Source: Actinomycetota bacterium
GTDB lineage: Bacteria; Actinomycetota; Coriobacteriia; Anaerosomatales; UBA912
DNA: 64,000 nucleotides
Assembly (NCBI GenBank): GCA_018334075.1
Contig: JAGXSC010000068.1
Location: 1-64,000 of the forward strand
Reading direction: 5' to 3'
Shown: positions 43,343 to 52,695 of the stretch, piece by piece
Position numbering within the stretch: position 1 is the stretch's first letter
Layout of the letters: every line of letters begins with the position of its first letter
The notes under the pieces: generated by a model
Told to the model about the DNA's origin: nothing
What the model saw: the letters and a program-made list of their open reading frames with translations, nothing else
The model's database searches: none
Program-made: the position numbers and the translations under genes

Positions 43343-44254
43343 CTAGAAAGTCTCAAGTGCGCGCCAAGTAGGTCTTTCTATAGAGCGCACATTGATGTAA
43401 ACAACGCTACCCGCGTGCTCTGTCATTATCTCCCGCGCAATCTCCTCTTTCCTTGTAATATCCACCGAAGGGCCAACAAATATCTCAACCCCTTCCTCTG
43501 TGATTAGCGCGGTTTCCCCTACCGAAGGTGCAGAGATCGCACGAACCATCTCGCGCATCTGTGGACTGAGCCCATTCCACACTTCAAGAGCGTTTTCCAA
43601 AGGCTCGGACCTGGGCCTTACCCCTGGTGTTGTCTCGATATCACCTATATCCCGTATCACCACGGCAGTGACTGTCTCATCAGGAGTCTGTCGAGCCAGG
43701 ATGTAACCACGAGCATCAAGAAGAAAGAACGAGGAATCGCCAACATCCAGCATGGCGACCGGAACCCTTTCCTCTACATCGATAATCACGGTGCCGGGAA
43801 ACCTGCGCGAGACCGTGGCGGCGGAAACCCATGGATCGCGCTTAATTCGCTCTTCTATCTCTAGCGTTGAGAGCCTCAGCAGAGTCTCATCTTCGGGGAT
43901 TGAGGCAGCCGCCCGGACGGACTCATCGCTCAACCGATCGTTTCCCTCAACCGTAACCGTTGTGATTCTGAAGAGGTCTGATTGATATATCGAAAACACT
44001 CCAAAGGCAATCAAGAGCAACGCCAGAGCCAGAAGCACAATCACTAGAATTGCCCTTCGCCTCCTAACGGCTAACCTGCGCTCTCGCGCAATGCGCTTTT
44101 GCTTGGAGATTTTGGATTTGCCCTTTTCGGAGGCAAGTCTCACTTCCGAGCGCGAAGCACGGCGAGGAGGCTCGGTTCTGGTCTTCTCCTTAGACCTTGG
44201 ACGAGCTCCATCGGCAGCCTGCTTCGCGGATATTACTACTTTTCTGCGCTTCAC
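43343..44254 (-). CDS. ftsQ: Division protein FtsQ/DivIB
   Basis: 303 residues: a strongly basic cytoplasmic N terminus of about 75 residues (RRKVVISAKQ...RERRLAVRRRR), one membrane helix (AILVIVLLALALLLIAFGVF), then the extracytoplasmic POTRA domain (ITTVTVEGNDRLSDESV, PWVSAATVSRRFPGTVIIDVEERVP) and the FtsQ beta domain. It joins FtsL and other divisome proteins. The GTG start overlaps the murB stop as GTGA. Confidence 0.93.
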   Translation of the reverse strand: MKRRKVVISAKQAADGARPRSKEKTRTEPPRRASRSEVRLASEKGKSKISKQKRIARERRLAVRRRRAILVIVLLALALLLIAFGVFSIYQSDLFRITTVTVEGNDRLSDESVRAAASIPEDETLLRLSTLEIEERIKRDPWVSAATVSRRFPGTVIIDVEERVPVAMLDVGDSSFFLLDARGYILARQTPDETVTAVVIRDIGDIETTPGVRPRSEPLENALEVWNGLSPQMREMVRAISAPSVGETALITEEGVEIFVGPSVDITRKEEIAREIMTEHAGSVVYINVRSIERPTWRALETF

Positions 44255-45162
44255 GAGAACGACCCCATAAAACGTATCTCTGGCTCCAGCTCTATGCCAA
44301 ACTTGTCAAAAACAGCTTCGCGAGCGTCGTGCATCAGCCGGAGCACATCGCTAGCCTTAGCACCTCCGAGATTGACGATAAAGTTTGCGTGCACATCCGA
44401 AATAGCAGCCTGACCTGCTCGGCGACCCTTGAGCCCGGCAGCCTCGATAAGCCGACCGGCAGAGTCTCCCTCGGGATTCCTAAAGACGCTGCCCCCGCAG
44501 GGCAGGCCGATGGGCTGGGTGCGCTTTCTGCGCGACAGGCTTGCATCCATTCTACGCCTGATTGCACTGACATCTCCGGTCTCGGCGCGGATCAAGCACT
44601 CTAAGGCTATACCTCTACTTGAGATATCACTGTAACGATAGCTCCATCCGACTTTATGTCCCTCGACCCTGACCAGCCCGTTTTCTGGAGTGTAGAGCGT
44701 TACCGACTGCACCAGGCTGCCTATCCACTCATCGCGCGATCCGGCATTCATCGCAAGCGCTCCACCGACTGTGCCAGGTATGCCTACTGCAAACTCAAGT
44801 CCTGACAGACCAGCTGCGTATGCATCGTGCACCACATGGCCGAGAAGCGCCCCGGCCCCAGCAATCAAGTGGCCATCACCGATCTGATGCTTACGGAAAT
44901 CGCGCCCCAATACGAGCACCGCTCCACGGTAGCCGCTGTCGGCAACCAGCACGTTGCTGCCCTTGCCAAGAACCTTCCACTCTATGCCGCATTCATCGAG
45001 CACTCCTATGCTAAGCGACAGATCCGAAACGGTATCAGCGATCACGAACAGATCGGCCGGCCCGCCTGTCCTGTACGTTGTGTGTTTCGCCATGCTCTCA
45101 TCTCGGCGGACTAGACCGCTGACATTCTCCAGTAACCGACTGTATGCGGCCTCTACCGACAC
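44251..45162 (-). CDS. murB: UDP-N-acetylenolpyruvoylglucosamine reductase
   Basis: FAD enzyme making UDP-MurNAc with NADPH. 303 residues: HTTYRTGGPADLFVIAD and GKGSNVLVADSGYRGAV bind FAD, SWRYSD is replaced by GWSYRYSDIS, and CGGSVFRNPEGDSAGRLIEAAGLKG carries the catalytic serine region. C-terminal NLGGAKASDVLRLM completes the type II form. The start lies nine bases inside murC. Confidence 0.95.
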   Translation of the reverse strand: MSVEAAYSRLLENVSGLVRRDESMAKHTTYRTGGPADLFVIADTVSDLSLSIGVLDECGIEWKVLGKGSNVLVADSGYRGAVLVLGRDFRKHQIGDGHLIAGAGALLGHVVHDAYAAGLSGLEFAVGIPGTVGGALAMNAGSRDEWIGSLVQSVTLYTPENGLVRVEGHKVGWSYRYSDISSRGIALECLIRAETGDVSAIRRRMDASLSRRKRTQPIGLPCGGSVFRNPEGDSAGRLIEAAGLKGRRAGQAAISDVHANFIVNLGGAKASDVLRLMHDAREAVFDKFGIELEPEIRFMGSFS

Positions 45163-46556
45163 TGGATCTCTCTCCGCTCATCAAGGACCCTTAGCACATC
45201 CGGCCCAATCGTTGTGACATCCCCTGCCCCCATCGTGATCAACATATCACCGGAGCGAAGTATCTGGCTCAAATACTCCGGGACGTCGGCGCGGTGCGGA
45301 AGGTACGCGACCCTTGCTCGGGGGAATGCGAACAAAACCGCTTCCAGTACGGTTTTACCCGAAACCCCAGGTATCGGCTGTTCGCCGGCACTGAATACAT
45401 CCATTAGAACCAGGTGGTCCGCATCGGTAAATGCCTCCCCGAAGTCGTTGGCGAGAGCCTCGGTCCTGGTGTAGCGATGAGGCTGGAAAACGGCGCACAC
45501 GCGCTCATATCCGCACTCTTTGGCAGCTCTCAGGGTCGCCTTTATCTCTGTGGGGTGATGCGCGTAGTCATCAAACACTGTCACCTCGTCTACGCTTCCG
45601 ATACGATCGAATCGACGCTTGACGCCACCATAGGTAGCCAGGGCTTGCGCGGACGCCTCGGGATCAAATCCGAGTCGCGCGGCGACGGCCAAGGCGCCGG
45701 TAGCGTTTTGGACCATATGTCGACCGGGGACGGTGGTCTTGGCCCCAACGGACCTTCCGTCCGGAAAGGTTACGACGAAGCGATACCCCATCCCGTCGTT
45801 TTCCAGTGAATGGCAGCGGACATCGGCACCCTCGCTGAATCCGTATGTGACCTTAGCTGCGGGGAGATCGCTTGCCAGCTCCAGTAATCGCCGATCTTCA
45901 GCACAGAGCACCAAGACTCCGTCGCCAGGTACCCGTGCCATAAACTGCGTAAAGATTGCCTCCACGGCCTCAAGGGAACCGTAGTGATCCAAATGCTCGG
46001 CCTCGATGTTTGTGACCAACGCTATCGCAGGGTCAAGATAAAGAAGGGAGCCATCCGACTCGTCCGCTTCAACGACATAGTGGGTTCCCGAGCCGAGCTT
46101 GGCATTGATACGAAACCTTGAGACCTCACCGCCGACCACAAACGTCGGATCGGCGTCGATCCCTTCGAGCATCGTGGCGATCATCGCACTTGTCGAAGTC
46201 TTGCCGTGAGTTCCCGCTACCGCAACCGTAACGCGATCTCCAGCCAGAGATGCAAGCATTCTGGCTCTGGGCCAGATCGGCAGTCCCCTCCTTTTGGCTT
46301 CGACCAGCTCAGGATTGTGGTCGCCAATCGCCGAGGATACAACCACCAAATCGGCATCGCCGAGGGCGCTTGAGTCATGACCGATACTCACCCGAATGCC
46401 AGCCTCGGACATAGCCTTCGTATAGCGCGATTCTTTTAGATCGGAGCCGGTGACCCTCTTGCCCATCCCATGTAAAACGAGGGCAATACCGCTCATCCCT
46501 GCGCCACCTATACCGATAAAGTGCGCACTTTCGGGTAGTGTACTGTCACGCCTCAC
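45153..46556 (-). CDS. murC: UDP-N-acetylmuramate-L-alanine ligase
   Basis: ATP-dependent addition of L-Ala to UDP-MurNAc. 467 residues. N-terminal FIGIGGAGMSGIALVL, P-loop AVAGTHGKTSTSAMIA, EADESDGSLLYL, then FDDYAHHPTEIKATL and VFQPHRYTRTEAL in the C-terminal domain, all MurC-specific. It lies between murG and murB. Confidence 0.97.
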   Translation of the reverse strand: MRRDSTLPESAHFIGIGGAGMSGIALVLHGMGKRVTGSDLKESRYTKAMSEAGIRVSIGHDSSALGDADLVVVSSAIGDHNPELVEAKRRGLPIWPRARMLASLAGDRVTVAVAGTHGKTSTSAMIATMLEGIDADPTFVVGGEVSRFRINAKLGSGTHYVVEADESDGSLLYLDPAIALVTNIEAEHLDHYGSLEAVEAIFTQFMARVPGDGVLVLCAEDRRLLELASDLPAAKVTYGFSEGADVRCHSLENDGMGYRFVVTFPDGRSVGAKTTVPGRHMVQNATGALAVAARLGFDPEASAQALATYGGVKRRFDRIGSVDEVTVFDDYAHHPTEIKATLRAAKECGYERVCAVFQPHRYTRTEALANDFGEAFTDADHLVLMDVFSAGEQPIPGVSGKTVLEAVLFAFPRARVAYLPHRADVPEYLSQILRSGDMLITMGAGDVTTIGPDVLRVLDERREIQCR

Positions 46557-46586
46557 TGGCTCTCCTTGTCGTATTAGTTGTGCACC

Positions 46587-47702
46587 CTAAGGGTGCTTTC
46601 GTTTGCTGGCAGCCGCTATCACGGTATCGGCGAGAAGTCGTGTCGCCTGCGGGTTGGCAAACGACCGTGACGCGGCCGACATGTTAGCACGCTTAACTGG
46701 GTCGAAGAGGATTGATGTCACCGTTTCGACGAAATTTTCAGGATTGAGTTCCTTGTCCGGTATCAAGATCGCGCCGCCGGCATCGGCAACCGCTGACGCA
46801 TTCAGCGTCTGGTGGTCTTCGGTGGCGTATGGATAGGGAACGAGGACCGCCGGACGACCGAGAGCGGTGATCTCGGCTATGGATGTAGCCCCGGCTCGAG
46901 AGACGACAAGATCGGCCGCCGCCAACGCCGAGCCCATATCATCGATGTAGTCGAGCGCTTTGTAGCGCTGTGAGTTCACTCCCCTTGCCCGCAGGGCGGA
47001 TACGACCGAGTCATGCTCGGCCCCCTTGCCGGTAATGTGCACGATGTGCACGTCGGGATTGTGAAGGAGCTGCTCGGCAACCTCAACGGCGACTTCGTTG
47101 ATACGGCGCGCGCCTCGAGAGCCGCCGAATATCAACAGCACCAAGGAGTCATCGGGAATGCCTAATGACTTTCTGCCCTGCGCTCGATCTGCCAACAGAA
47201 CCGCAGGGCGAACGGGGTTGCCCGTAACAACCACCTTCGAGACGCCGACGAGCTTTTCCGAGGCGCCCGGATAGGTCAGAGCGAGCACCGCAGCGTAGCG
47301 GGCCAGTATCCGATTGGCAAGACCCGGCACCGAGTTTTGCTCGTGCAAAACGAGCGGGGTGCGCGTTAGTGCGGCTGCTAATCCGACCGGCACACAGACA
47401 TATCCACCAAATGCGACGATGACGTCGGGCTTATCGGCAACAATACGCACTATGGCCCGGGTCGTGGAGAGCGCAGCGACCGCCAGAGCGCGGAGAAGAG
47501 AAAGTGGGTTTGCGCGATCATAACCCTGGGCTGCCAATGGGGCGAACGGAAGACCGGCCTCGCTTGCCAGACGACGTTCTGGTCCAGTTGGCGTTCCGAA
47601 GTATGTAATGTCGTTATGTCCGTCTTGCTGAAGCGCTTCGGCGACGGCCAGTGCCGGATATATGTGCCCCGCCGTCCCGCCGCCGCTCATCCATATGCGC
47701 AC
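46587..47702 (-). CDS. murG: MurG, lipid II-forming GlcNAc transferase
   Basis: Adds GlcNAc to lipid I at the inner face of the membrane. 371 residues, GT-B fold: glycine loop MSGGGTAGHIYPALAVAEAL, LVLHEQNSVPGLANR, and the UDP-GlcNAc site VSRAGATSIAEITALGRPAVLVPYP. GTG at 47700-47702 has AAGGAG seven bases upstream. The ftsW frame runs 89 bases past this start, an unusually long overlap. Confidence 0.96.
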   Translation of the reverse strand: MRIWMSGGGTAGHIYPALAVAEALQQDGHNDITYFGTPTGPERRLASEAGLPFAPLAAQGYDRANPLSLLRALAVAALSTTRAIVRIVADKPDVIVAFGGYVCVPVGLAAALTRTPLVLHEQNSVPGLANRILARYAAVLALTYPGASEKLVGVSKVVVTGNPVRPAVLLADRAQGRKSLGIPDDSLVLLIFGGSRGARRINEVAVEVAEQLLHNPDVHIVHITGKGAEHDSVVSALRARGVNSQRYKALDYIDDMGSALAAADLVVSRAGATSIAEITALGRPAVLVPYPYATEDHQTLNASAVADAGGAILIPDKELNPENFVETVTSILFDPVKRANMSAASRSFANPQATRLLADTVIAAASKRKHP

Positions 47703-48855
47703 TACGATGCTCCTTCTTTCTGACAGGTGCCCTGACTGTTGCTCTCCCGGATGCTCCATGCGACGAGACCGACAAGATCACTCCAATACATATCAGCGTA
47801 AGCGTCATGGCCGTTCCGCCGTAACTGACGAGCGGCAACGGCTTTCCGGTCACCGGCATGAGACCGACCACCATGGCCATATTGATTATCGCCTGAATGA
47901 CGATAGTGCCGGTCAGTCCGCCAGCTACCAGTCGGCCAAACATGTCTTTGGATCCGAATGCAATCCTGAACCCAGCATACGTGATCACTCCAAAAGCCAG
48001 AACCACCGATAGCGAGCCGATCAGGCCCAGCTCCTCGCCGATGATCGCAAATATGAAATCGGTATGAGCGGCAGGCAAGTACGAAAACTTCTGCTTTGAC
48101 ATCCCGACGCCCAGGCCATCTACCCCGCCGGAGCCAAAGGCGAGCATCGCCTGAATCGACTGGTACCCGGAGCCGAGCGGATCTGCCCAGGGATCACGAA
48201 ACGCAAGCACCCGCTCCTCCCTGTAGGATGCCAGGAACATCAATGCGAAAGCGCCAACAGCGCCCAATGCCGTCATTCCCGCCAGCAAGGCAGCGCTAAC
48301 TCGGCCCAGAACAAGTACCAGATAGATGGAGGCGGCAATGATCACAGTTGTGCCCATATCTGGCTGCAGCATCACAAGTGAAGCGACCGCCGAGAACACC
48401 AGAAGCAACCTGATAGCCAGCTGTTTGGCTTCGATGATCCCGGCTCGCCACTGAGAGAGCAGTAAGGCAGCAACTAAAAGGCTGGCCAGTTTCGCATACT
48501 CGGAGGGCTGGACTGTGATAAAGCCCAAATCCAGCCAGCGCGTCGCTCCCCATACTTCTGAGCCAGTCACAAGTACCAACACCAGCGCAACCAGGCAAAC
48601 GCCGAGAAACGGCCATGCAAGCAAGGACAGCTTACGATAGTCCACGGCTTGCGAAAGCACCATCAGCAACAAGCCGACACCGAGAAAAAGAGCGTGCCGC
48701 TTGAGATGGTACATGCTGTCCTCAAACATTATGTAGCCAGACACCGAAGAGGCCGAGTACACCATTACAAGACCAAGCAACACCAGGTAAACGGTAGCCC
48801 CAAGGAGAAGATACCGCGCTTTGCTGCCGCCTGCGTATTTGGGCGCGGCGCTCAT
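47614..48855 (-). CDS. ftsW: FtsW/SEDS lipid II polymerase
   Basis: 413 residues with about ten membrane helices. SEDS signatures: VYSASSVSGY, WGATRWLDLGFITVQPSEYAKL, QPDMGTTVI, and AAHTDFIFAIIGEELGLIGS, then LPLVSYGGTAM. It polymerises glycan with FtsI at the septum. After the last helix is an Arg-rich tail of about 40 residues (RKKEHRSAHMDERRRDGGAH), most of it encoded over the start of murG. The ATG overlaps the murD stop by four bases. Confidence 0.94.
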   Translation of the reverse strand: MSAAPKYAGGSKARYLLLGATVYLVLLGLVMVYSASSVSGYIMFEDSMYHLKRHALFLGVGLLLMVLSQAVDYRKLSLLAWPFLGVCLVALVLVLVTGSEVWGATRWLDLGFITVQPSEYAKLASLLVAALLLSQWRAGIIEAKQLAIRLLLVFSAVASLVMLQPDMGTTVIIAASIYLVLVLGRVSAALLAGMTALGAVGAFALMFLASYREERVLAFRDPWADPLGSGYQSIQAMLAFGSGGVDGLGVGMSKQKFSYLPAAHTDFIFAIIGEELGLIGSLSVVLAFGVITYAGFRIAFGSKDMFGRLVAGGLTGTIVIQAIINMAMVVGLMPVTGKPLPLVSYGGTAMTLTLICIGVILSVSSHGASGRATVRAPVRKKEHRSAHMDERRRDGGAHISGTGRRRSASARRT

Positions 48856-50243
48856 CTGACGCCTTCCTCCTCCGCAAAGCGTGCTACCTGGCCAGCAAAG
48901 TACCGACCGCGGTGCTCGAAGTCATCAAACTCATCGAAAGATGCGCATCCGGGCGACAGCAAAACGACATCCCCTGGCCGAGCCAGCTGCTTGGCCACCG
49001 CAAGTGCATCGCCAAGCCTGCCCGCACTCAAGCACTCCACGCCGCAGGCCTTCATCGCCGAGACGACCTCTGGGGCCGCCTCGCCAAAAGCCACCACTCT
49101 GGCCGCACAATCCCTGGCGGCAATGGCGACGCCGCTAAACTCGCTTCCCTTGTTTCTTCCGCCCATCAACAGCACTATGCCCCTGTCAGGAAATGCCGCT
49201 AGCGCCACAATCGCAGAAGCCGGGTTTGTGGCCTTGGAGTCATTGACGTACTCGACGCCATCGATCGTGTCGATCCTTTGCAACCGATGAGTCACAGGCG
49301 CAAAGCTTCTCAGTCCTCGGCGAATAGCCTCTACCTCGACGCCCCATGCGAAAGCTGCCGCGGCGGCGGCTAGGGCGTTGTTGATGTTGTGAGCTCCAGG
49401 TATGAGTAGCTCGGTTGCGAAAACCAGCTCAATCGGGCCGAGGGGGCCGTCCAGAACCAGGGTGCCATCTAGCATCCCGGCTCCGCCGGGTTCAAGCGCT
49501 CTTCGCGATACACGAAAGATCCGAACGCCTCGAAGCTCAAGGGCATCTGCGATGACGGGAAGCCTTGGGTCGTCAGTGTCTATGACCGCGACATCGCCGT
49601 GGCCCATGTTGCGAAATATCCGGGTCTTGTCGGCGATGTACCTCTCAAGCGAACCATGCCAGTCCAGGTGGTCCTCGGAGATGTTGAGCAGCACGGCTAC
49701 CTTGGGTCGAAACTCCTGAGTCAACACAAGCTGAAAAGAGGACACCTCGGCGACTATGGCTGTCTCAGCCAGAGAAACATCTGCCACATCGATTGCGGGA
49801 CGCCCGATGTTGCCGACGCACTCGACAGCCAGGCCACCCTCCCGCAGCAGATGGGCAAGGAGCGCTGTGACCGTTGTCTTGCCGTTCGTGCCGGTCACCG
49901 CCAACCACGGAGAGCTCGAGCGCTCAAAGGCGAACTCCAGCTCGCCGATCATCCGCTCGGACGACAGCGCGGCCGAGGCAAAGAGCGGCGCATGCGGAGG
50001 GATGCCGGGACTTACCACAACAAGATCCGCCGGCTCGACCAATTCGGTTGCGCCAAGAAACACGTCGACAGATCTTTCGCGCAGTGCGGTGGCGTAATCC
50101 TTGAGTTTCCCGGATTCGCCGGAGTCGTACGCCGTGATGCGAAGCTCACCGGGGTCCCTGCGTTGCCGCAGCAGGTATCCGATCACGCTCAGCCCCGATC
50201 TTCCTAAACCAAGCACAGCCACTTTTTCAGGTAAACCGCGCAT
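48852..50243 (-). CDS. murD: UDP-N-acetylmuramoyl-L-alanine-D-glutamate ligase
   Basis: ATP-dependent addition of D-Glu. 463 residues: VAVLGLGRSGLSVI at the N terminus, P-loop AVTGTNGKTTVTALLAHLL, NISEDHLDWHGSLERYIADK, NDSKATNPASAIVALAAF and LSPGCASFDEFDDFEHRG, all MurD signatures. It lies three bases below the mraY stop. Confidence 0.97.
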   Translation of the reverse strand: MRGLPEKVAVLGLGRSGLSVIGYLLRQRRDPGELRITAYDSGESGKLKDYATALRERSVDVFLGATELVEPADLVVVSPGIPPHAPLFASAALSSERMIGELEFAFERSSSPWLAVTGTNGKTTVTALLAHLLREGGLAVECVGNIGRPAIDVADVSLAETAIVAEVSSFQLVLTQEFRPKVAVLLNISEDHLDWHGSLERYIADKTRIFRNMGHGDVAVIDTDDPRLPVIADALELRGVRIFRVSRRALEPGGAGMLDGTLVLDGPLGPIELVFATELLIPGAHNINNALAAAAAAFAWGVEVEAIRRGLRSFAPVTHRLQRIDTIDGVEYVNDSKATNPASAIVALAAFPDRGIVLLMGGRNKGSEFSGVAIAARDCAARVVAFGEAAPEVVSAMKACGVECLSAGRLGDALAVAKQLARPGDVVLLSPGCASFDEFDDFEHRGRYFAGQVARFAEEEGVR

Positions 50244-50246
50244 CGT

Positions 50247-51290
50247 TTACCCTCTCACCGTGCCCACAAAGTACAAGGCGAATCCTGCGCCTGCCAAAAT
50301 TCCTGTCACCACCCAAAAGCGAACCATGACCTTCGTCTCCGACCAGCCAAGCATCTCGAAGTGGTGGTGGATGGGCGCCATCTTGAATATTCGCTTGCCG
50401 GTCAGCTTGTACGAGGCCACCTGCAATATCACAGAGAGGCCCTGGATTACATAGATTCCGCCGATAAGCACAAAAAGAAGCTCCGTCTTCGTTATGATCG
50501 CAAGAGCCGCAAGTCCGGCTCCAAGCCCAAGCGATCCTGTATCACCCATGAAGATGTCCGCAGGATGGCTGTTGTACCAGAGAAAACCTACACAGGCTCC
50601 TGCGGCGGCGGCCGCAAGCAGAGCGATATCGAGATGATCCTGACGAAACGCTATTCCGGCGTAAGCAAGCATCACTATTGTGATGGTGCCGGCGGCCAGT
50701 CCATCGAGTCCGTCCGAGAGATTCACAGTATTGGTCGTACTGATCATCATCAGAAACACCAGACCAAGATATAGCCATGGAACCACGATTGCGTATGAAC
50801 CAAGCTGAAAGATCGAGGTATATACGCCCAAGTCCAGCGACACACCAGTCATCGGAATAAGCACTTCCGAGGAAACATGTCCCCAGTTCACCGCCAAAAG
50901 GCCGAAGAGAAGCGCGATGGCACCCTGCCCAGCTATCTTGATTCTGGGGGTAAGCCCCAAAGAGCGTTCCCGCGCCACTTTTGACCAGTCGTCCAAAAAG
51001 CCGAGCGCACCGCACGCGATGACTGCCGCAAGCGCCAGCAGCGACAGGCGGCCAAAGTTTCCCATGAGAACATAGATCGCTGTAACGACAAGTATGATCA
51101 GCACTCCGCCCATGGTTGGAGTGCCCTGTTTGATTAGATGCCCCTGCGGCCCATCGGCCCGCACCTGCTGCCCGATATTGCGATATCTCAGCATCTTTAT
51201 CCATAATGGAAAGAGCGCAACGCAGGCCACTACCGCCAGCACTATGCCCAAAAACACCTGATAAGTTGGATATGTTGCAATATCAATCAC
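50247..51290 (-). CDS. mraY: Phospho-MurNAc-pentapeptide transferase MraY
   Basis: Forms lipid I on undecaprenyl phosphate. 347 residues with ten membrane helices. Active-site motifs: GTPTMGGVLII, LGFLDDWSKVARERSLGLT, NTVNLSDGLDGLAAG with catalytic Asp, DTGSLGLGAGLA, and MAPIHHHFEMLGWSETKV. The start lies eight bases inside murF. Confidence 0.97.
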   Translation of the reverse strand: MIDIATYPTYQVFLGIVLAVVACVALFPLWIKMLRYRNIGQQVRADGPQGHLIKQGTPTMGGVLIILVVTAIYVLMGNFGRLSLLALAAVIACGALGFLDDWSKVARERSLGLTPRIKIAGQGAIALLFGLLAVNWGHVSSEVLIPMTGVSLDLGVYTSIFQLGSYAIVVPWLYLGLVFLMMISTTNTVNLSDGLDGLAAGTITIVMLAYAGIAFRQDHLDIALLAAAAAGACVGFLWYNSHPADIFMGDTGSLGLGAGLAALAIITKTELLFVLIGGIYVIQGLSVILQVASYKLTGKRIFKMAPIHHHFEMLGWSETKVMVRFWVVTGILAGAGFALYFVGTVRG

Positions 51291-52695
51291 TTGGACTCAC
51301 TAGCTCCTCGACTATTCTTTCCAATCCAATCACACGAGAGGCCTTGACGAGAACCGCGTCTCGCGGACGCAGCAGCTCTTTTAGCTTTCGGTTTGCGTCG
51401 TCAATGGTATCGAAGCTCATCACTCTCGCGTGCTCCATACCTTCGGCTTTGGCTCCATCGGCAATCCTTATCGCTCGCTCTCCAACTGTCAACAGATAGT
51501 CGATCCGAAGCCTTGAGACCTCCTCGCCAATGCGAAAGTGCGCCAACTCGGTCAAAGAGCCAAGCTCGGCCATGTCGCCCAAGACCGCAACTCTGCGATC
51601 TGCCATCGAGATTGCCGATAGCGTCTCGATCGCCGCTCGCATCGAGGCGGGCGAGGCGTTGTAGGCGTCGTTGATTACATGCACGCCACCGGCGGTGACG
51701 AAAGCCTGCATCCGCATCTCGGTGACGAGCGCCTCTTGCAATCCGGTAGCGATCCCTTCGAGGCTCATCCCCAGGTGCCTGCCGACGGCTGCAGCTGCGA
51801 GCGCGTTATACACATTGTGTCGCCCCGGCAGCCCAAGCGTGATGCTGACCGAGGAATCATCTGCGACGATGTCGAAGGTCGCCAGGCTTCGCTCATCAAG
51901 TGAGACTCGCTCTGCCCGAACCTCGTTGTCCTGCCCGAGGCCGTATGTAACAACCCTGGCAACAGCTTCCGCAGCGATCCGCTCTGTATATGCATCGTCT
52001 CCGTTGAGAAAAACAGTGCCCTTGGCGGTTATCGAATCGACGAGCTCGGCCTTTGCGTCAGCAATAGCATCTTGACTGCCGAGAAGCTCGATATGACTTG
52101 TGCCGATATTCGTGATAACCCCTGCTGTGGGCTGCGCGATCTGCGCGAGTGCCCTGATCTGCCCCGTTCCCCGCATGGCCATCTCCAGCACGATCACATC
52201 GGCATCGGCTCCGGCCTCGAAAAGCGTAAGGGGCACTCCAAGCTCGTTGTTTTTGTTTCCCTCTGTTGCCACCACCCTGGCGGCCCGCGATAACACGCTT
52301 GTAATGAAGTCCTTAGTGGTGGTTTTGCCGGTCGAGCCCGTAACCCCTATGACCGGGCAAAAGAGCCTGGAGCGATGATGCCTCGCAAGTGCCTGAACCG
52401 CACCGAGGGCATCGGCGACCCGAACCGCTACAACCAATCTTTTGGAAGCATACTCCGCAACGGCTCCCAGACGATCATCGGAGCACGTGACGAGCAGCAC
52501 CCTGGCTCCCAGAGAGATCGCCTGCTCAAGATAGTCGTGTCCGTCTACATTGTTTCCCTCGAATGCAACAAAGATATTGCCCGGCTCGATCTGCCTTGAA
52601 TCTATCTTGAGCCCATTGGCCATTGTATCGGTGGATCCAAAAAGGATTTCGCCTTTGGTTATCTCAGCAAGTGACCATACCGGCAATGTCAGCAT
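51283..52695 (-). CDS. murF: UDP-MurNAc-tripeptide D-alanyl-D-alanine ligase
   Basis: Adds D-Ala-D-Ala to the tripeptide precursor. 470 residues: GNIFVAFEGNNVDGHDYL in the N-terminal domain, P-loop GVTGSTGKTTTKDFITSVL, EMAMRGTGQI, NIGTSHIELLGS, INDAYNASPASMRAAIETL. It overlaps murE by seven bases. Confidence 0.97.
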   Translation of the reverse strand: MLTLPVWSLAEITKGEILFGSTDTMANGLKIDSRQIEPGNIFVAFEGNNVDGHDYLEQAISLGARVLLVTCSDDRLGAVAEYASKRLVVAVRVADALGAVQALARHHRSRLFCPVIGVTGSTGKTTTKDFITSVLSRAARVVATEGNKNNELGVPLTLFEAGADADVIVLEMAMRGTGQIRALAQIAQPTAGVITNIGTSHIELLGSQDAIADAKAELVDSITAKGTVFLNGDDAYTERIAAEAVARVVTYGLGQDNEVRAERVSLDERSLATFDIVADDSSVSITLGLPGRHNVYNALAAAAVGRHLGMSLEGIATGLQEALVTEMRMQAFVTAGGVHVINDAYNASPASMRAAIETLSAISMADRRVAVLGDMAELGSLTELAHFRIGEEVSRLRIDYLLTVGERAIRIADGAKAEGMEHARVMSFDTIDDANRKLKELLRPRDAVLVKASRVIGLERIVEELVSPSD

